The notes under the pieces are model-generated. The model was not told the DNA's origin and did not search any database. It worked only from the letters and a program-made list of their open reading frames with translations. A stretch of DNA of 64,000 nucleotides, taken from positions 5,489-69,488 of the forward strand of contig CAZBWM010000031.1 of the NCBI GenBank assembly GCA_964495375.1. The letters are read 5' to 3'. Below are positions 20,501-29,089 of the stretch, one piece after another. Position 1 is the first letter of the stretch; each line of letters opens with the position of its first letter. The position numbers were made by a program, and so were the translations under genes. This DNA is from JAIESQ01 sp964495375. Lineage in GTDB: Bacteria > Planctomycetota > Planctomycetia > Pirellulales > JAEUIK01.

Positions 20501-20954
20501 GAACGCCGATCGACGGTTGTTCCCCGGCCCGCTCGACGGAGCCGGCCGCCGCAGCATTTATATCAAGAACAATCTGATGGAGCCTCCCAAGTTCTTGAGC
20601 GCCTTCGATCTGCCAGGAGGCAAGGTGTCGCGCGGCCGCCGCGATGTGACGAACGTGCCGGCCCAGGCCCTGGCGCTATTGAACGATCCGTTTGTCTTGG
20701 GGCAGGCGGAAGAGTGGGCCACGCGACTGATTGACCGTGACGATGCCAGCGTGGCGGCGCGAATCGACGCTGTGTTCGAGCAGGCGCTCGGTCGTGCGCC
20801 GACAAGCGAAGAGCAACAGCGCTTCGAGCAGGCGATTGCAACGCTGGCCACGCTGCACGAGGTGCCCGTGGCCGAAGTGTTGCAAAGCCGCGACGTATGG
20901 CGCGACGTGGCGCACAGTGTGTTCAATCTGAAAGAGTTTATCTATATCCCGTAG
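17562..20954 (+). CDS. PSD1-family cytochrome protein (PSCyt1-DUF1549-DUF1553)
   Basis: A 1130-residue secreted protein. GTG 17562 is preferred: GGAG lies eight bases upstream and the product starts with a signal peptide VRRRLVPLSLIVACAALPSL. Heme c motif CYECH at about 43 (PSCyt1), DUF1549 at about 169-398 ending with a second motif CARCHNHKLD near 369, a long middle region (about 400-830) with little similarity to known folds, and DUF1553 (PSD1) at about 836-1090 with NPLTARVMVNRTWHHLFGTG and the terminal LNDPFVLGQAEEWA. It forms an operon with the DUF1501 gene 79 bp downstream. The pair is the planctomycete-type periplasmic module thought to take part in extracellular polymer breakdown; the reaction is unproven. 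Confidence 0.94.
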   Translation: MRRRLVPLSLIVACAALPSLAVAADADIEHFESRIRPVLVAHCYECHSSQAKKLGGNLLLDSRDALRKGGDSGEVIVPGKPDESLLVAAVRYSADSVHMPPQGKLPPEVIADFEEWVRRGAPDPRDGAPVPAASGESWQQTLEERRAWWSMQPVRRPDIPSVQNGLWSAHPVDRFLLAALESQGLAPVAAADPHMLLRRLTLVLTGLPPTAEQQAAFLREWDQAREQSASGDPQAAVERLVDRLLASPHFGERFARHWLDVVRFSETHGNEWNYEVHHAWRYRDYLIRAFNSDLPYDQFVREHLAGDLLPEPRMNRDEQFNESVIGTAFYRFGEANHDDCIALRQIGFDLADNQIDTLSKAFQATTIACARCHNHKLDAISTEDYYALLGILRSSRQVSHTIDAAEVNAEPIARLREIKVQLHHEVAELWQRDATEIAQYLLVAQAKRAGQPTLEELAAGLDPARLEKWVAALAVENSPPDDPLSAWRIAATVDESQLPNKWRELVADHQRMDHERTAQVAQFITYADFRQGEHAGWQVGGQGLRVPPGRSGDLVVAIEGDEALRAVLPAGCFTHTVSDKLNGTLRSPVLAATHKYISFQVLGQRSSALRLVSNNCQLNYKNYKALTSGDLTWITLALPEDSESLRTYAELMTMFDNPKFPDQLSALGGDTANYKLPWEKAAENPRSYFGITQAVLHDGAEPPPVELSHLHRLYAVTEPATLAELANSYSSIVEAAVRAWGTDQATDDDVCWLDALLRAGLFTNSASASPRLSSLVAEYRTIEAGLSLPRVVPGLADFGPGIDQPVLLRGDCMRPGEAVPRRYLEALSASTVPFAATGSGRLELANRIASADNPLTARVMVNRTWHHLFGTGLVRTVDDFGHVGELPSHPELLDYLAATFVDEGWSVKRLVRSLVLTQAFRAANRPGDGAAEIDPQNRLLAHYPARRMEAETIRDSILATSGRLDLTQFGMSIQPFRAQENADRRLFPGPLDGAGRRSIYIKNNLMEPPKFLSAFDLPGGKVSRGRRDVTNVPAQALALLNDPFVLGQAEEWATRLIDRDDASVAARIDAVFEQALGRAPTSEEQQRFEQAIATLATLHEVPVAEVLQSRDVWRDVAHSVFNLKEFIYIP

Positions 20955-21033
20955 TAGCAACCCTTGGTGTTATCCCGGCGTAGCGATGTGAGCGAATGCC
21001 AACGCACTCGAACTTGATACTCTTGAGCATGCG

Positions 21034-22464
21034 ATGACCCGATCCGACTCCTCCACAACCCGTTGCCCTGGGCGCCTGTCGCGCCGCAACTTGCTCGCAT
21101 CGTCGGCGACCGGGTTCGGCATGTTGGCGCTAGCCGGATTGATCGATCGAAGGGCCGTCGCCGCGCCACGGGCGGATAGCGACGCGCCGCGGTTGCATTT
21201 CGCGCCGAAGGCGAAGAGCGTGATCTTCTGCTTCATGGATGGGGGAGTGTCGCACGTCGACTCGTTCGACCCGAAGCCCAAGCTCGCCGACGTCGACGGT
21301 CAACCGTTTACCACGTCGACCAACCCCACGGCCAATGGCAATCGCCAGTGGTTGAAAAGCCCCTGGACCTTTCGGCAGCATGGCCAGTCGGGCATGCCGG
21401 TCAGCGAGTTGTTTCCGCATCTTGCCGGCTGCGTGGATGACCTGGCCGTGGTGCGCTCGATGACGGCCGACTTGCCGCTGCATTCGACCGGCGTGCTGCG
21501 ACTGCACACCGGGGTGAACAACGCGGGCCGCCCGAGCCTGGGCTCGTGGGTTACCTACGGCTTGGGGAGTGAGAACGAAAACCTGCCTGGCTTTGTGGTG
21601 CTCAGTTTTGGCGTGGTTCCGTGCGGGGGTCTGGAAACTTTCTCCGGCGGCTTTTTGCCGGCCAATTATCAGGCCACGCTGTTTGCTGCCGACGGCACGC
21701 CAATCGACAACATCGAGCCTGCCGACAAAGATCCGCGAATTCAGCAGGCGAAACTGGCTTTGGTGGCCAGCGAGGATAGCGCCTTCTCGCGCGCACTGGG
21801 GGGCGACGACGCCATCGAGAGCGCGGTGAAGAATTACGAGATGGCCGCCCGCATGCAGTTGCTCGCCCCCGACGTGCTCGACCTGGCGCGCGAGACGGCG
21901 GCCACGCACGCGCTATACGGCATCAATTCGAATGTGCCGAGCAAGCGGCTCTATGGCATTCAGTGCCTGCGTGCCCGGCGGCTGATCGAGACGGGTGTCC
22001 GCTTCGTGGAGATCACGTGCCCTCCCGGCGCGTCGAACGGCACCTGGGATCAGCATGGCGATCTCAAGACGGGGCACGAGAAGAACGCGCTCGATACCGA
22101 TCAGGCGATCGCCGGACTAATTCGCGATCTCAAAGCACGCGGGCTGTTCGACGAGACCCTGGTGGTGTGGGCTGGCGAGTTCGGTCGCACGCCCCATTCG
22201 GCCGGCCGCGATGGACGCGATCACCATCCCGAGGGCTTTTCGATCTGGATGGCCGGCGGCGGAATCCGAGGCGGCACCGTTTATGGCGCCACCGATGAGC
22301 TCGGCATGCAAGCGGTCGAGGGGGTCTGCTCGATCCACGATCTGCACGCGACGATTCTGCACTTGCTGGGCCTGGATCACGAGCGGCTGACGTTTCGCTT
22401 CGGCGGCCGCGACTTTCGCTTGACTGACGTGCATGGCCGCGTGGTACGCGAGATCCTCGCCTAG
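21034..22464 (+). CDS. DUF1501 Tat-exported protein, operon partner of the preceding PSD1 gene
   Basis: A 476-residue protein with Tat motif SRRNLLASSATGFGMLALAG and the DUF1501 core: VIFCFMDGGVSHVDSFDPKP, GMPVSELFPHLAGCVDDLAV, LVVWAGEFGRTPHSAGRDGR and DHHPEGFSIWMAGGGIRGG. The conserved Asp, His and GEFGRTP segments resemble the metal site of the alkaline-phosphatase superfamily. It lies 79 bp behind the PSD1 gene, same strand, and ends just before an inverted-repeat element shared with the convergent operon. Confidence 0.95.
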   Translation: MTRSDSSTTRCPGRLSRRNLLASSATGFGMLALAGLIDRRAVAAPRADSDAPRLHFAPKAKSVIFCFMDGGVSHVDSFDPKPKLADVDGQPFTTSTNPTANGNRQWLKSPWTFRQHGQSGMPVSELFPHLAGCVDDLAVVRSMTADLPLHSTGVLRLHTGVNNAGRPSLGSWVTYGLGSENENLPGFVVLSFGVVPCGGLETFSGGFLPANYQATLFAADGTPIDNIEPADKDPRIQQAKLALVASEDSAFSRALGGDDAIESAVKNYEMAARMQLLAPDVLDLARETAATHALYGINSNVPSKRLYGIQCLRARRLIETGVRFVEITCPPGASNGTWDQHGDLKTGHEKNALDTDQAIAGLIRDLKARGLFDETLVVWAGEFGRTPHSAGRDGRDHHPEGFSIWMAGGGIRGGTVYGATDELGMQAVEGVCSIHDLHATILHLLGLDHERLTFRFGGRDFRLTDVHGRVVREILA

Positions 22465-22487
22465 CGCGATCGGTGCGCTGGATTTAG

Positions 22488-22585
22488 GATCGACCGAAGA
22501 ATAACTTCCTGATTTCAGAACCCCTCACCCTACCCTCTCCCACAGGCGGAGAGGGAGTAGTGTAGAAGTTATTCTTCGGTCGACC
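22488..22585. repeat. 98-bp inverted-repeat element between convergent operons
   Basis: Perfect 19-bp arms TCGACCGAAGAATAACTTC (22490-22508) and its complement (22565-22583), ending one base short of the stop codon of the minus-strand DUF1501 gene at 22587. The interior holds CCCCTCACCCTACCCTCTCC, a C-rich tract of a kind I recall from dispersed repeats in planctomycete genomes. It could fold as one long stem and serve as a bidirectional terminator, or be a small non-autonomous transposable element. No T-run follows either arm. Confidence 0.75.
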
Positions 22586-22586
22586 C

Positions 22587-24062
22587 TTACGCGATAATCT
22601 CGTGGATCGGCCGGCCGTGGTCGATGTCGAGCCGCTTGCGGCCCGGGATTTCGAGTTGGCGGGAGTCGAGCCCCAATTGGTGCAGAATGGTCGCGTGAAT
22701 GTCGGTGACGTAGTGCCGATTCTCGACCGCGTGGAAGCCGATCTCATCGGTGGCCCCGTGGACGACACCCTGCTTGAGCCCGCCGCCGGCCATCCAAACC
22801 GTGAAACCGAAGATATGGTGGTCGCGTCCGTCGGCTCCTTGCGAACCCGGGGTACGGCCGAACTCCGTCGCGAAGATCACGAGCGTGTCGTCCAACAGGC
22901 CGCGGCGCGCGAGATCTTCCAAGAGCGCGGCGATCGGCTGATCGACGGCCAAAGCCAGTTTCTCGTGATTCCCCTTCAGTCCACCGTGCGCATCCCAGGC
23001 GCCGGCGCCGCCACCGCCGTGCTGGATCTGCACGAAGCGGACGCCGCGCTCGACGAGCCGGCGCGCGGCGAGCAGTTGCCCGCCGAACTCACGGCAATGC
23101 GGTAGCTCGAGCCCGTATAGGGCCTGCGTCTCGGCCGTCTCGCTCGAGAAGTCCATCACCTCGGGCACCGAGCGCTGCATGCGGAAGGCCAACTCGTACG
23201 ACGCAATGCGCGCGGCCAGCGCGGCATCGTGCGGATACTCGATCCCGCGCAAGGCATTCAGCTCGCGAACGAGATTGCCGCCGATCTCCTGCGCCGGCGC
23301 AGGAAACGGGCGCTCAGGCTGGCCGAAGTCGAGCGGGTTGGCCGGATCGACGCGCAGCGGTACCGCATCGTGCGCGGGCCCCAGGTAATGACCGTCGCGC
23401 TTATTCCAGTATTCGCGCGTCCCCATCGAGATGAACTGCGGCAGATTGTCGTTCAGCGTTCCCAGGCCGTAGTGGACCCAGGCTCCCAGGTTCGGGAAAT
23501 CGCCGTCGTTCTGGTGTCGCCCCGAGTGGAACTGCGTTTGCGCGCCGTGATTGCTATCGGTCGTCCACATCGAGCGCACGACGGCGAGCCGATCGACATG
23601 CCGGGCGATTTGCGGGAACCAATCGCTGACTTCGATGCCGCTCTGGCCGTGCTTCTGGAAGCCGACCTGGAGCGGATAGAGCAGGTTGCGCTGGTTGCCG
23701 TTGCCATCGGGAACGACGAGCCGTTCGATCTTGAGCCGCTTGGGATCCTGCACGTCGGCGTAGGGAGTTTCGGCGATCGATTTGCCACCATACTTGGTGA
23801 GCATCGGCTTGGGATCGAAGCTCTCGACGTGGCTGACGCCACCGTTCATGAATAGCCAGATCACACTCTTGGCCCGCGGTGCGAAGTGCGGCAGTCCGGT
23901 TGGCGGCGACCATTGCGCTGCGTCATGTGATGTGGCGGCCTGCGACTCGCGCGCGAGCATCGCCCCCAGTGCCAGGCCTGTGAAGCCCAGGCCAACATCG
24001 GCGAGGAACCCGCGCCGCGAGCGATGCGCCAGTCGGTGATCGTGGTTCGCTGGGGAAGTCAT
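22587..24062 (-). CDS. DUF1501 Tat-exported protein
   Basis: A 491-residue protein with Tat leader SRRGFLADVGLGFTGLALG and the DUF1501 signatures VIWLFMNGGVSHVESFDPKP, GIEVSDWFPQIARHVDRLAV, LVIFATEFGRTPGSQGADGR and DHHIFGFTVWMAGGGLKQG. It follows the PSD1 gene at 24091-26841 after 28 bp and is surely co-transcribed with it. A mirror-image operon (17562-22464) converges on it across the inverted-repeat element. Confidence 0.95.
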   Translation of the reverse strand: MTSPANHDHRLAHRSRRGFLADVGLGFTGLALGAMLARESQAATSHDAAQWSPPTGLPHFAPRAKSVIWLFMNGGVSHVESFDPKPMLTKYGGKSIAETPYADVQDPKRLKIERLVVPDGNGNQRNLLYPLQVGFQKHGQSGIEVSDWFPQIARHVDRLAVVRSMWTTDSNHGAQTQFHSGRHQNDGDFPNLGAWVHYGLGTLNDNLPQFISMGTREYWNKRDGHYLGPAHDAVPLRVDPANPLDFGQPERPFPAPAQEIGGNLVRELNALRGIEYPHDAALAARIASYELAFRMQRSVPEVMDFSSETAETQALYGLELPHCREFGGQLLAARRLVERGVRFVQIQHGGGGAGAWDAHGGLKGNHEKLALAVDQPIAALLEDLARRGLLDDTLVIFATEFGRTPGSQGADGRDHHIFGFTVWMAGGGLKQGVVHGATDEIGFHAVENRHYVTDIHATILHQLGLDSRQLEIPGRKRLDIDHGRPIHEIIA

Positions 24063-24090
24063 CGAAACAAGCTCCGCACTATCCGCCCGA

Positions 24091-26841
24091 TTATCGCAGC
24101 GTGACGAAATCGTTGTGGTTAATCAGTGCCCAGATGAGCCGTGCCCGCGGTGTCGCGCCGGGCGCGGTTGTATTTTGATCGGTCGGCAGGCTGCGCCATT
24201 GTTCGAGCGATCGCAGGCAAGCGGCAACCTCGGCGTCGGTCGCCTGCATGCCGAGCAATGCCAAAAACGCTCGGCGGACGAACTGAGTATCGTCTACTTC
24301 TGTTCCCGCGGCGTTCGAAACGCGCTGCGCGATACCGCCGAGCGCATCGTGTACCAGGCGGCTGTTCGCCAGCGCCAGAGCCTGCTGCGGCACGATACTC
24401 TGATCGCGGCGGTAGCATTCCTTCACCGAGGCCTCGTCAAACGTCAACAAGAATCGATCGCGATCGTTGTTCGAGTGAAAGAAGTAAAGGCTTCTTCGTG
24501 TCGACGTGGCCTGATCGGCCGATGCGACGGGCGGACCTCCGAGCGTGGCGTCGAGCGTGCCGGCCAGCGCCAGGATGGAGTCGCGCACGACCTGCGATTC
24601 GAGCCGCATCGAGGTCCGCCGCCCGAGGTACAGATTGTCGGGATCCTGCTTGGCACTTTCCGCGGCATCAGCCAGCGACGACGACAAACGATAGGTCGCC
24701 GATGTCGCGATCAGGCGATGGAGGTGCTTCATGCTCCAACCGCTTTCCATGAATTCGACCGCCAGCCAGTCGAGTAACTCGCGTTGCACCGGGGTTGCCC
24801 CCTTGCGTCCGAAGTCGAAGACGGTGGCGACCAGCGGCGTGCCGAAATGCCGATTCCAGAGATGATTCACGGCCACCCGCGCCGTCAAAGGGTTCCGCGT
24901 GTCGGTGATCCAGCGGGCGAGGGCCGTGCGGCGGCCGCTGCTCTGGGCGGGAAAAGTCAACTGCGGATCGTCGGTCAACGACGACAAGAATCGCGTCGGC
25001 GTCCACTGCGCGCCGATGAGCGGGGCGTAGGTGGCGACGGAATCGATTTCGGCGGACACGGACTCGGTTGCTTTTGCCACGGCGTCGCGGGCCGCAACCA
25101 CTTCTTTTTCGATTGCATCTTTCTGCTCGGTCTTGGCTCCGGCGAGACGCAGCTCGACTTTGGCTAGTTCGAGCTCCGCTTTGGCGAGCGCGACCTGTCG
25201 CTCGGCCCGCACCGCGTCGACGGTGGTCGCTCGTTCGGCCGTGGCCAAATCAGCGTTGTCCGCCGGCGCGTCGGCTTTCGCCCAGGCGGCCCGCATCGCT
25301 TTTGCACGACAGTCGACACTGTGCTGCTCGGTCCTGGCCAGCGCGAGGGCACGTTCGGCGACGCGACATTCGGCAGCTTCTGCGACTGGCTGAACCGCTT
25401 TGCCTGTGACTCCGCTAGCGGCAAGCTGCTCTTGGGCCGGCGCGAGCTTCGCCTGCGCAGCTTCGAGCGCGGTTTCGGCGGCGGCGATCTGTCGCTGGCA
25501 AGCGCTCTGGTAGGCTTCGATCACCCACGGGCGCCGCGCCGGCTGATACGCTTCGGCCGGCAGCTTGATCGGCTCAATGTCCAAGTCAGCAAACGCGAGC
25601 GCCGCCGGCACGCCCGGCGCGATGACCTTTGAGCGGTCGGGCTGGTTCTCCTGGCCACGCTCCAACAGGTACGTGGGCGCGTCGAGTTCTCGATCAAACG
25701 CACGCGGAATGCCATCGCGCGCCAAGTCGACTTCGCCGGGGAGCATGTCCTGCCGCGCGTGGTAGGGCTCAAAGAACGCTCGCATGCGGTAGTAGTCGAC
25801 CTGCTCGATCGGATCGTACTTGTGGTCGTGGCACTTCGCGCAATTGATCGTCAGGCCGAGCAAACCTTTGCTGACGTGCTCGACCGTCTCATCGAGCCAC
25901 TGATGCCGATTGAAAAGAAAATAATTGCGGGCTAGAAATCCACTCGCCCGCAGGCGCTGGAGATCGTTGGGGTGCGATTCGTCGGCGGCTAGCATCAGCC
26001 GCACCATTTCGTCGTAGGGCAAGTCAGCGTTGAGCGATTCGATGATCCAATCGCGCCAATGCCAGATGTTGTACTGGCTGTTGCGCAGTTGATCGCCGAG
26101 CCCCCACCAGTCGCTGTAGCGCCAGATGTCCATCCAATGCCGGGCCCAGCGCTCGCCGTGTCGCGGGTCTGCCAACAACCGGTCGACCAGTTGCTCAAAC
26201 CAATTGGTATCTGGCGCACTCAGCCAGATGTTCCACTCGTCGAGCGTCGGAGGAACGCCGACGAGATCGAGATAGGCGCGGCGAATCAACACCTCCCGAG
26301 GCGCTTCGACGGCCGGAGTGATCCCCTGCGCGGCTTGCTTGTCGGCCACAAAAGCATCGATTGGATTGCGCACCGACGCGGCCTGCGCCGGAGACAACGC
26401 GGTCGGTAGCGCCGGACGCACGGGCAGTCGAAACGCCCAATGATCGTGGGGGTCGGCCTCGGGCTGCTCGTCGGCCGGCGCGGGGGCGTTGGCATCGATC
26501 CAGCCTCGCAGGTGTGCGACCTCGGCCGGTGCGAGCGGCTCCCCTTCTTGCGGCATGCGGATGGTCGGGTCGTCGCTCGTCACGCGCTCGATCAAAGGGC
26601 TTGCCGCGGCGTCGCCAGGCCGGATGGCAGGTCCGCTGTCGCCTCCTTGGATCGCGAGCTTGGCGGTATCGAGGCGCAGGCCCCCGGCCTGTTTCAGCGC
26701 GCCGTGGCAGGCGACACAGCGACTCGCTAAGAGGGGCTTGATGTGCGTGGCGTAGTCCACCTCGTCGCGATCACCGGATTCAGCGGCCAGGTCGATGGCC
26801 GGCCAGCCCGCGAGAACCAGGATGAGAAGACCACGAATCAT
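24091..26841 (-). CDS. PSD1-family cytochrome protein with coiled-coil insert
   Basis: A 916-residue protein; ATG 26841 starts a signal peptide MIRGLLILVLAGWPAIDLAA, whereas the longer frame to 26979 adds 46 unlikely residues. Heme c motif CVACH at about 41, DUF1549 with a second motif CAKCHDHKYD near 334, then an Ala/Glu/Lys-rich segment at about 445-597 (for example AKAELELAKVELRLAGAKTE) predicted to form a coiled coil, then DUF1553 at about 635-880 with RNPLTARVAVNHLWNRHFGT. The coil is not visible in the other PSD1 proteins here at this length. First gene of a two-gene operon with DUF1501. Expected periplasmic or outer-membrane-associated. Confidence 0.93.
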   Translation of the reverse strand: MIRGLLILVLAGWPAIDLAAESGDRDEVDYATHIKPLLASRCVACHGALKQAGGLRLDTAKLAIQGGDSGPAIRPGDAAASPLIERVTSDDPTIRMPQEGEPLAPAEVAHLRGWIDANAPAPADEQPEADPHDHWAFRLPVRPALPTALSPAQAASVRNPIDAFVADKQAAQGITPAVEAPREVLIRRAYLDLVGVPPTLDEWNIWLSAPDTNWFEQLVDRLLADPRHGERWARHWMDIWRYSDWWGLGDQLRNSQYNIWHWRDWIIESLNADLPYDEMVRLMLAADESHPNDLQRLRASGFLARNYFLFNRHQWLDETVEHVSKGLLGLTINCAKCHDHKYDPIEQVDYYRMRAFFEPYHARQDMLPGEVDLARDGIPRAFDRELDAPTYLLERGQENQPDRSKVIAPGVPAALAFADLDIEPIKLPAEAYQPARRPWVIEAYQSACQRQIAAAETALEAAQAKLAPAQEQLAASGVTGKAVQPVAEAAECRVAERALALARTEQHSVDCRAKAMRAAWAKADAPADNADLATAERATTVDAVRAERQVALAKAELELAKVELRLAGAKTEQKDAIEKEVVAARDAVAKATESVSAEIDSVATYAPLIGAQWTPTRFLSSLTDDPQLTFPAQSSGRRTALARWITDTRNPLTARVAVNHLWNRHFGTPLVATVFDFGRKGATPVQRELLDWLAVEFMESGWSMKHLHRLIATSATYRLSSSLADAAESAKQDPDNLYLGRRTSMRLESQVVRDSILALAGTLDATLGGPPVASADQATSTRRSLYFFHSNNDRDRFLLTFDEASVKECYRRDQSIVPQQALALANSRLVHDALGGIAQRVSNAAGTEVDDTQFVRRAFLALLGMQATDAEVAACLRSLEQWRSLPTDQNTTAPGATPRARLIWALINHNDFVTLR

Positions 26842-27727
26842 CGGGTACTTTCGACTCGCCAGGTTCTCGGACGTGGCGAAACAGGTGGGCGGGCAGGAAG
26901 CAAACGGTGAACTAGAGCGGCGGATTCCGGCCGAGCCGGCTGACAAACCATCGTAACATTCGGTGTCCCCTGGTAACAATCAGCGGCACTTTTGCCTTGA
27001 TTGATCGAGCTACGAAGAACGAATGAATCGCCGATGGAACCATCTTGAGTTGGCGGGGCTAACCTGCAGTCCGAGTAAGCAGGTATGGCCGAATACCTGG
27101 AAGGCTCGCTGCTATTGAGCGGCCTCTTGAAGTACAAGAAGCTCCTTCGCCCGAGAGCCTGCTCGCGGCGGAGTTTGCTGAATCTATGCGGCTTGCGCCC
27201 GCTTACCGAGCAACTTTTCGGCGCCGAGTGCGCGGCCGCCGGGTGATTGGCGTTTGTGGCGTTCGCACGTCAGCGAAGGTCGCGAAACTGCTTTCAGGGG
27301 TGCTGGCCCGACACCGGTCTTTGATTTCCTGGCTGCGCGATAAGCCGCTCGGCGCGCGATACATGCCCCGGGATACCCGGTCCCCCTGGGCGGGTCCGCC
27401 TGGGAAGAAACGCCCCGCCAGGAGCGAACCCCCGTGGGTGGCGAGGGGCGTTGACCGCGGCTTTCGCCGGGAAATCCGTGCCGAAATCAAAGCTGGACAT
27501 CGCCGCGCATCCTGCAAATGATGGGAGGCGATTATTGTGTCTGCGACCGCAGAGTTGGGTGACGGTCGTGCTCGAAGCTTGACGTAACTGGCCGTGCGAG
27601 CCCGCGCGGGCGGTGTCGCGCCAGCGAGCACGAGTTTATCCCGCGGGTCGTTGTCGTCAGGCGTATCGGCATCACTTCCGCAGCGCCATTCCAACGGTTG
27701 TCAACCAGCACCAGGGGGTCTCGATCC
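26842..27727. other. Gene-free divergent intergenic region with a strong hairpin
   Basis: Lies between the divergent PSD1 and DUF4214 genes. No ORF has protein-like composition with a ribosome site. A stem AACGCCCC/GGGGCGTT pairs 27411-27418 with 27447-27454, enclosing a GC-rich loop. It probably holds promoters for both genes but I cannot point to one. Confidence 0.4.
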
Positions 27728-28930
27728 ATGTTCCCACGCGATTGGCAACTGAGAGTCCGGAATCGCTCTAGCCGTTCGGTTCGTCGTGCAGCCGGGCAAC
27801 CACGTGGGCGGCGACTATCGCTCGAGCGGCTCGAGGCGCGCGAAGTGATGGCGACTCTGTCCCCCTTGTCGCCGGTGTCCGAGGTTGACGTCGCACTGCA
27901 ATCGCAGGTTCCGCTCGTCGGTGAACAACGCGCGGCGCAAGTTGCCGAGAGCGGTCTCGTGGAGAGTTCCGCGTTGGCTGCCGCGCAGCTCGCGGCGACC
28001 GAGGCCGCCGCCAGTCAGCAGAATGCCTTGTCGCAGGATCTGGCCGTGGGCGACACCCTCGCCGCGGCGCAAGCTATTGCTGAAGTTGGCAACGCGAGCT
28101 TAAACGCAGCGGCGAGCAGCGTTACCGCGGCCGCGGCCGTGGTGACCGCGGTCGACACGCGCGTAGTGGCCTCGATCTATCAGTTGGCACTTCGCCGCAA
28201 CTCGGATACCGCGGGGTTGAACTACTGGAACGCGCAGTTGGCCGGCAACATGGATCGCCGGCAAGTCGCGCTGGCGATTTTCACCAGCGACGAGTTTCGC
28301 GCCGGCGCAATTGCCGACGCTTACCAGGTGCTACTATTTCGGCAAGTCGACGATGCCGGACTCGACTATTGGCTCAACCAAATGCGGGGTGGGAAGTCGC
28401 TGCAATATGTAGTGGCCAATATCCTGGCCTCCGACGAATTTCTCGCTGGCGCCGGTTTTTACAACGAAGACTTCGTCGTCGCCGTCTACTTGTACGCTTT
28501 ACAGCGCGTGCCGGACTACACGAGCTTTGCCTATTGGGTGGCGGGCTTCAATTCGACGTTCGATCGCGCCACGGGGAAGGCCGCCCCCGGAGCGGATCGC
28601 TTCCAAGTCGCGATGGCAATCCTCACCAGTGAGGAAGCTACAAACAAGCAGGTGAGCGACCTTTATACGCGCCTCTTGCAGCGATCCGCCGATGCGGCTG
28701 GCCTGGCCTATTGGGCCGGGCGGCTCCGCGCGGGCGAGCGATTTGAGGAAGTGATGGCGGCGATCCTCGGTTCGGGCGAGTACTTTGCGAAGCTCCAGAT
28801 GTACCTGGCGCAGAACGGTCAGACCAGCAACGCGAACAACGACGCCATTAATTTTCTGCGTAACACCGGTCGCTTGAGTTGGACCTGGGATGCTTCGCTC
28901 CTGCCAGGGTCGCTTTTCATCCCCGATTAG
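27728..28930 (+). CDS. LEPR-XLL secreted DUF4214 protein
   Basis: A 400-residue protein; ATG 27728 has AGGGGG about ten bases upstream. The basic N-terminus contains LSLERLEAREVMA (LEPR-XLL-type motif, about residues 29-41). An Ala/Val/Gln-rich, probably helical linker follows to about residue 145, then four tandem DUF4214 repeats with the family core, for example YQLALRRNSDTAGLNYWNAQ, YQVLLFRQVDDAGLDYWLNQ and YTRLLQRSADAAGLAYWAGR, each ending in a SDEF or SGEY segment. DUF4214 occurs in surface and S-layer-like or polymer-binding proteins. Function here is unknown; the architecture indicates export to the cell surface. Confidence 0.92.
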   Translation: MFPRDWQLRVRNRSSRSVRRAAGQPRGRRLSLERLEAREVMATLSPLSPVSEVDVALQSQVPLVGEQRAAQVAESGLVESSALAAAQLAATEAAASQQNALSQDLAVGDTLAAAQAIAEVGNASLNAAASSVTAAAAVVTAVDTRVVASIYQLALRRNSDTAGLNYWNAQLAGNMDRRQVALAIFTSDEFRAGAIADAYQVLLFRQVDDAGLDYWLNQMRGGKSLQYVVANILASDEFLAGAGFYNEDFVVAVYLYALQRVPDYTSFAYWVAGFNSTFDRATGKAAPGADRFQVAMAILTSEEATNKQVSDLYTRLLQRSADAAGLAYWAGRLRAGERFEEVMAAILGSGEYFAKLQMYLAQNGQTSNANNDAINFLRNTGRLSWTWDASLLPGSLFIPD

Positions 28931-29089
28931 TCGGTGAGTCGCGGAGCGCCGCTAGTCGCGGATTCCCTGTATCGCATGGCGAAGACACGCGATCTTTCGC
29001 CCCGCGGCGGCACGAGCCGCTCGTCTCAAGGTCACCCGTCGCGCAGGTTGCGCGCTCAGCGAGGTAGCACCGGCAATCTTGAGCGCCAC

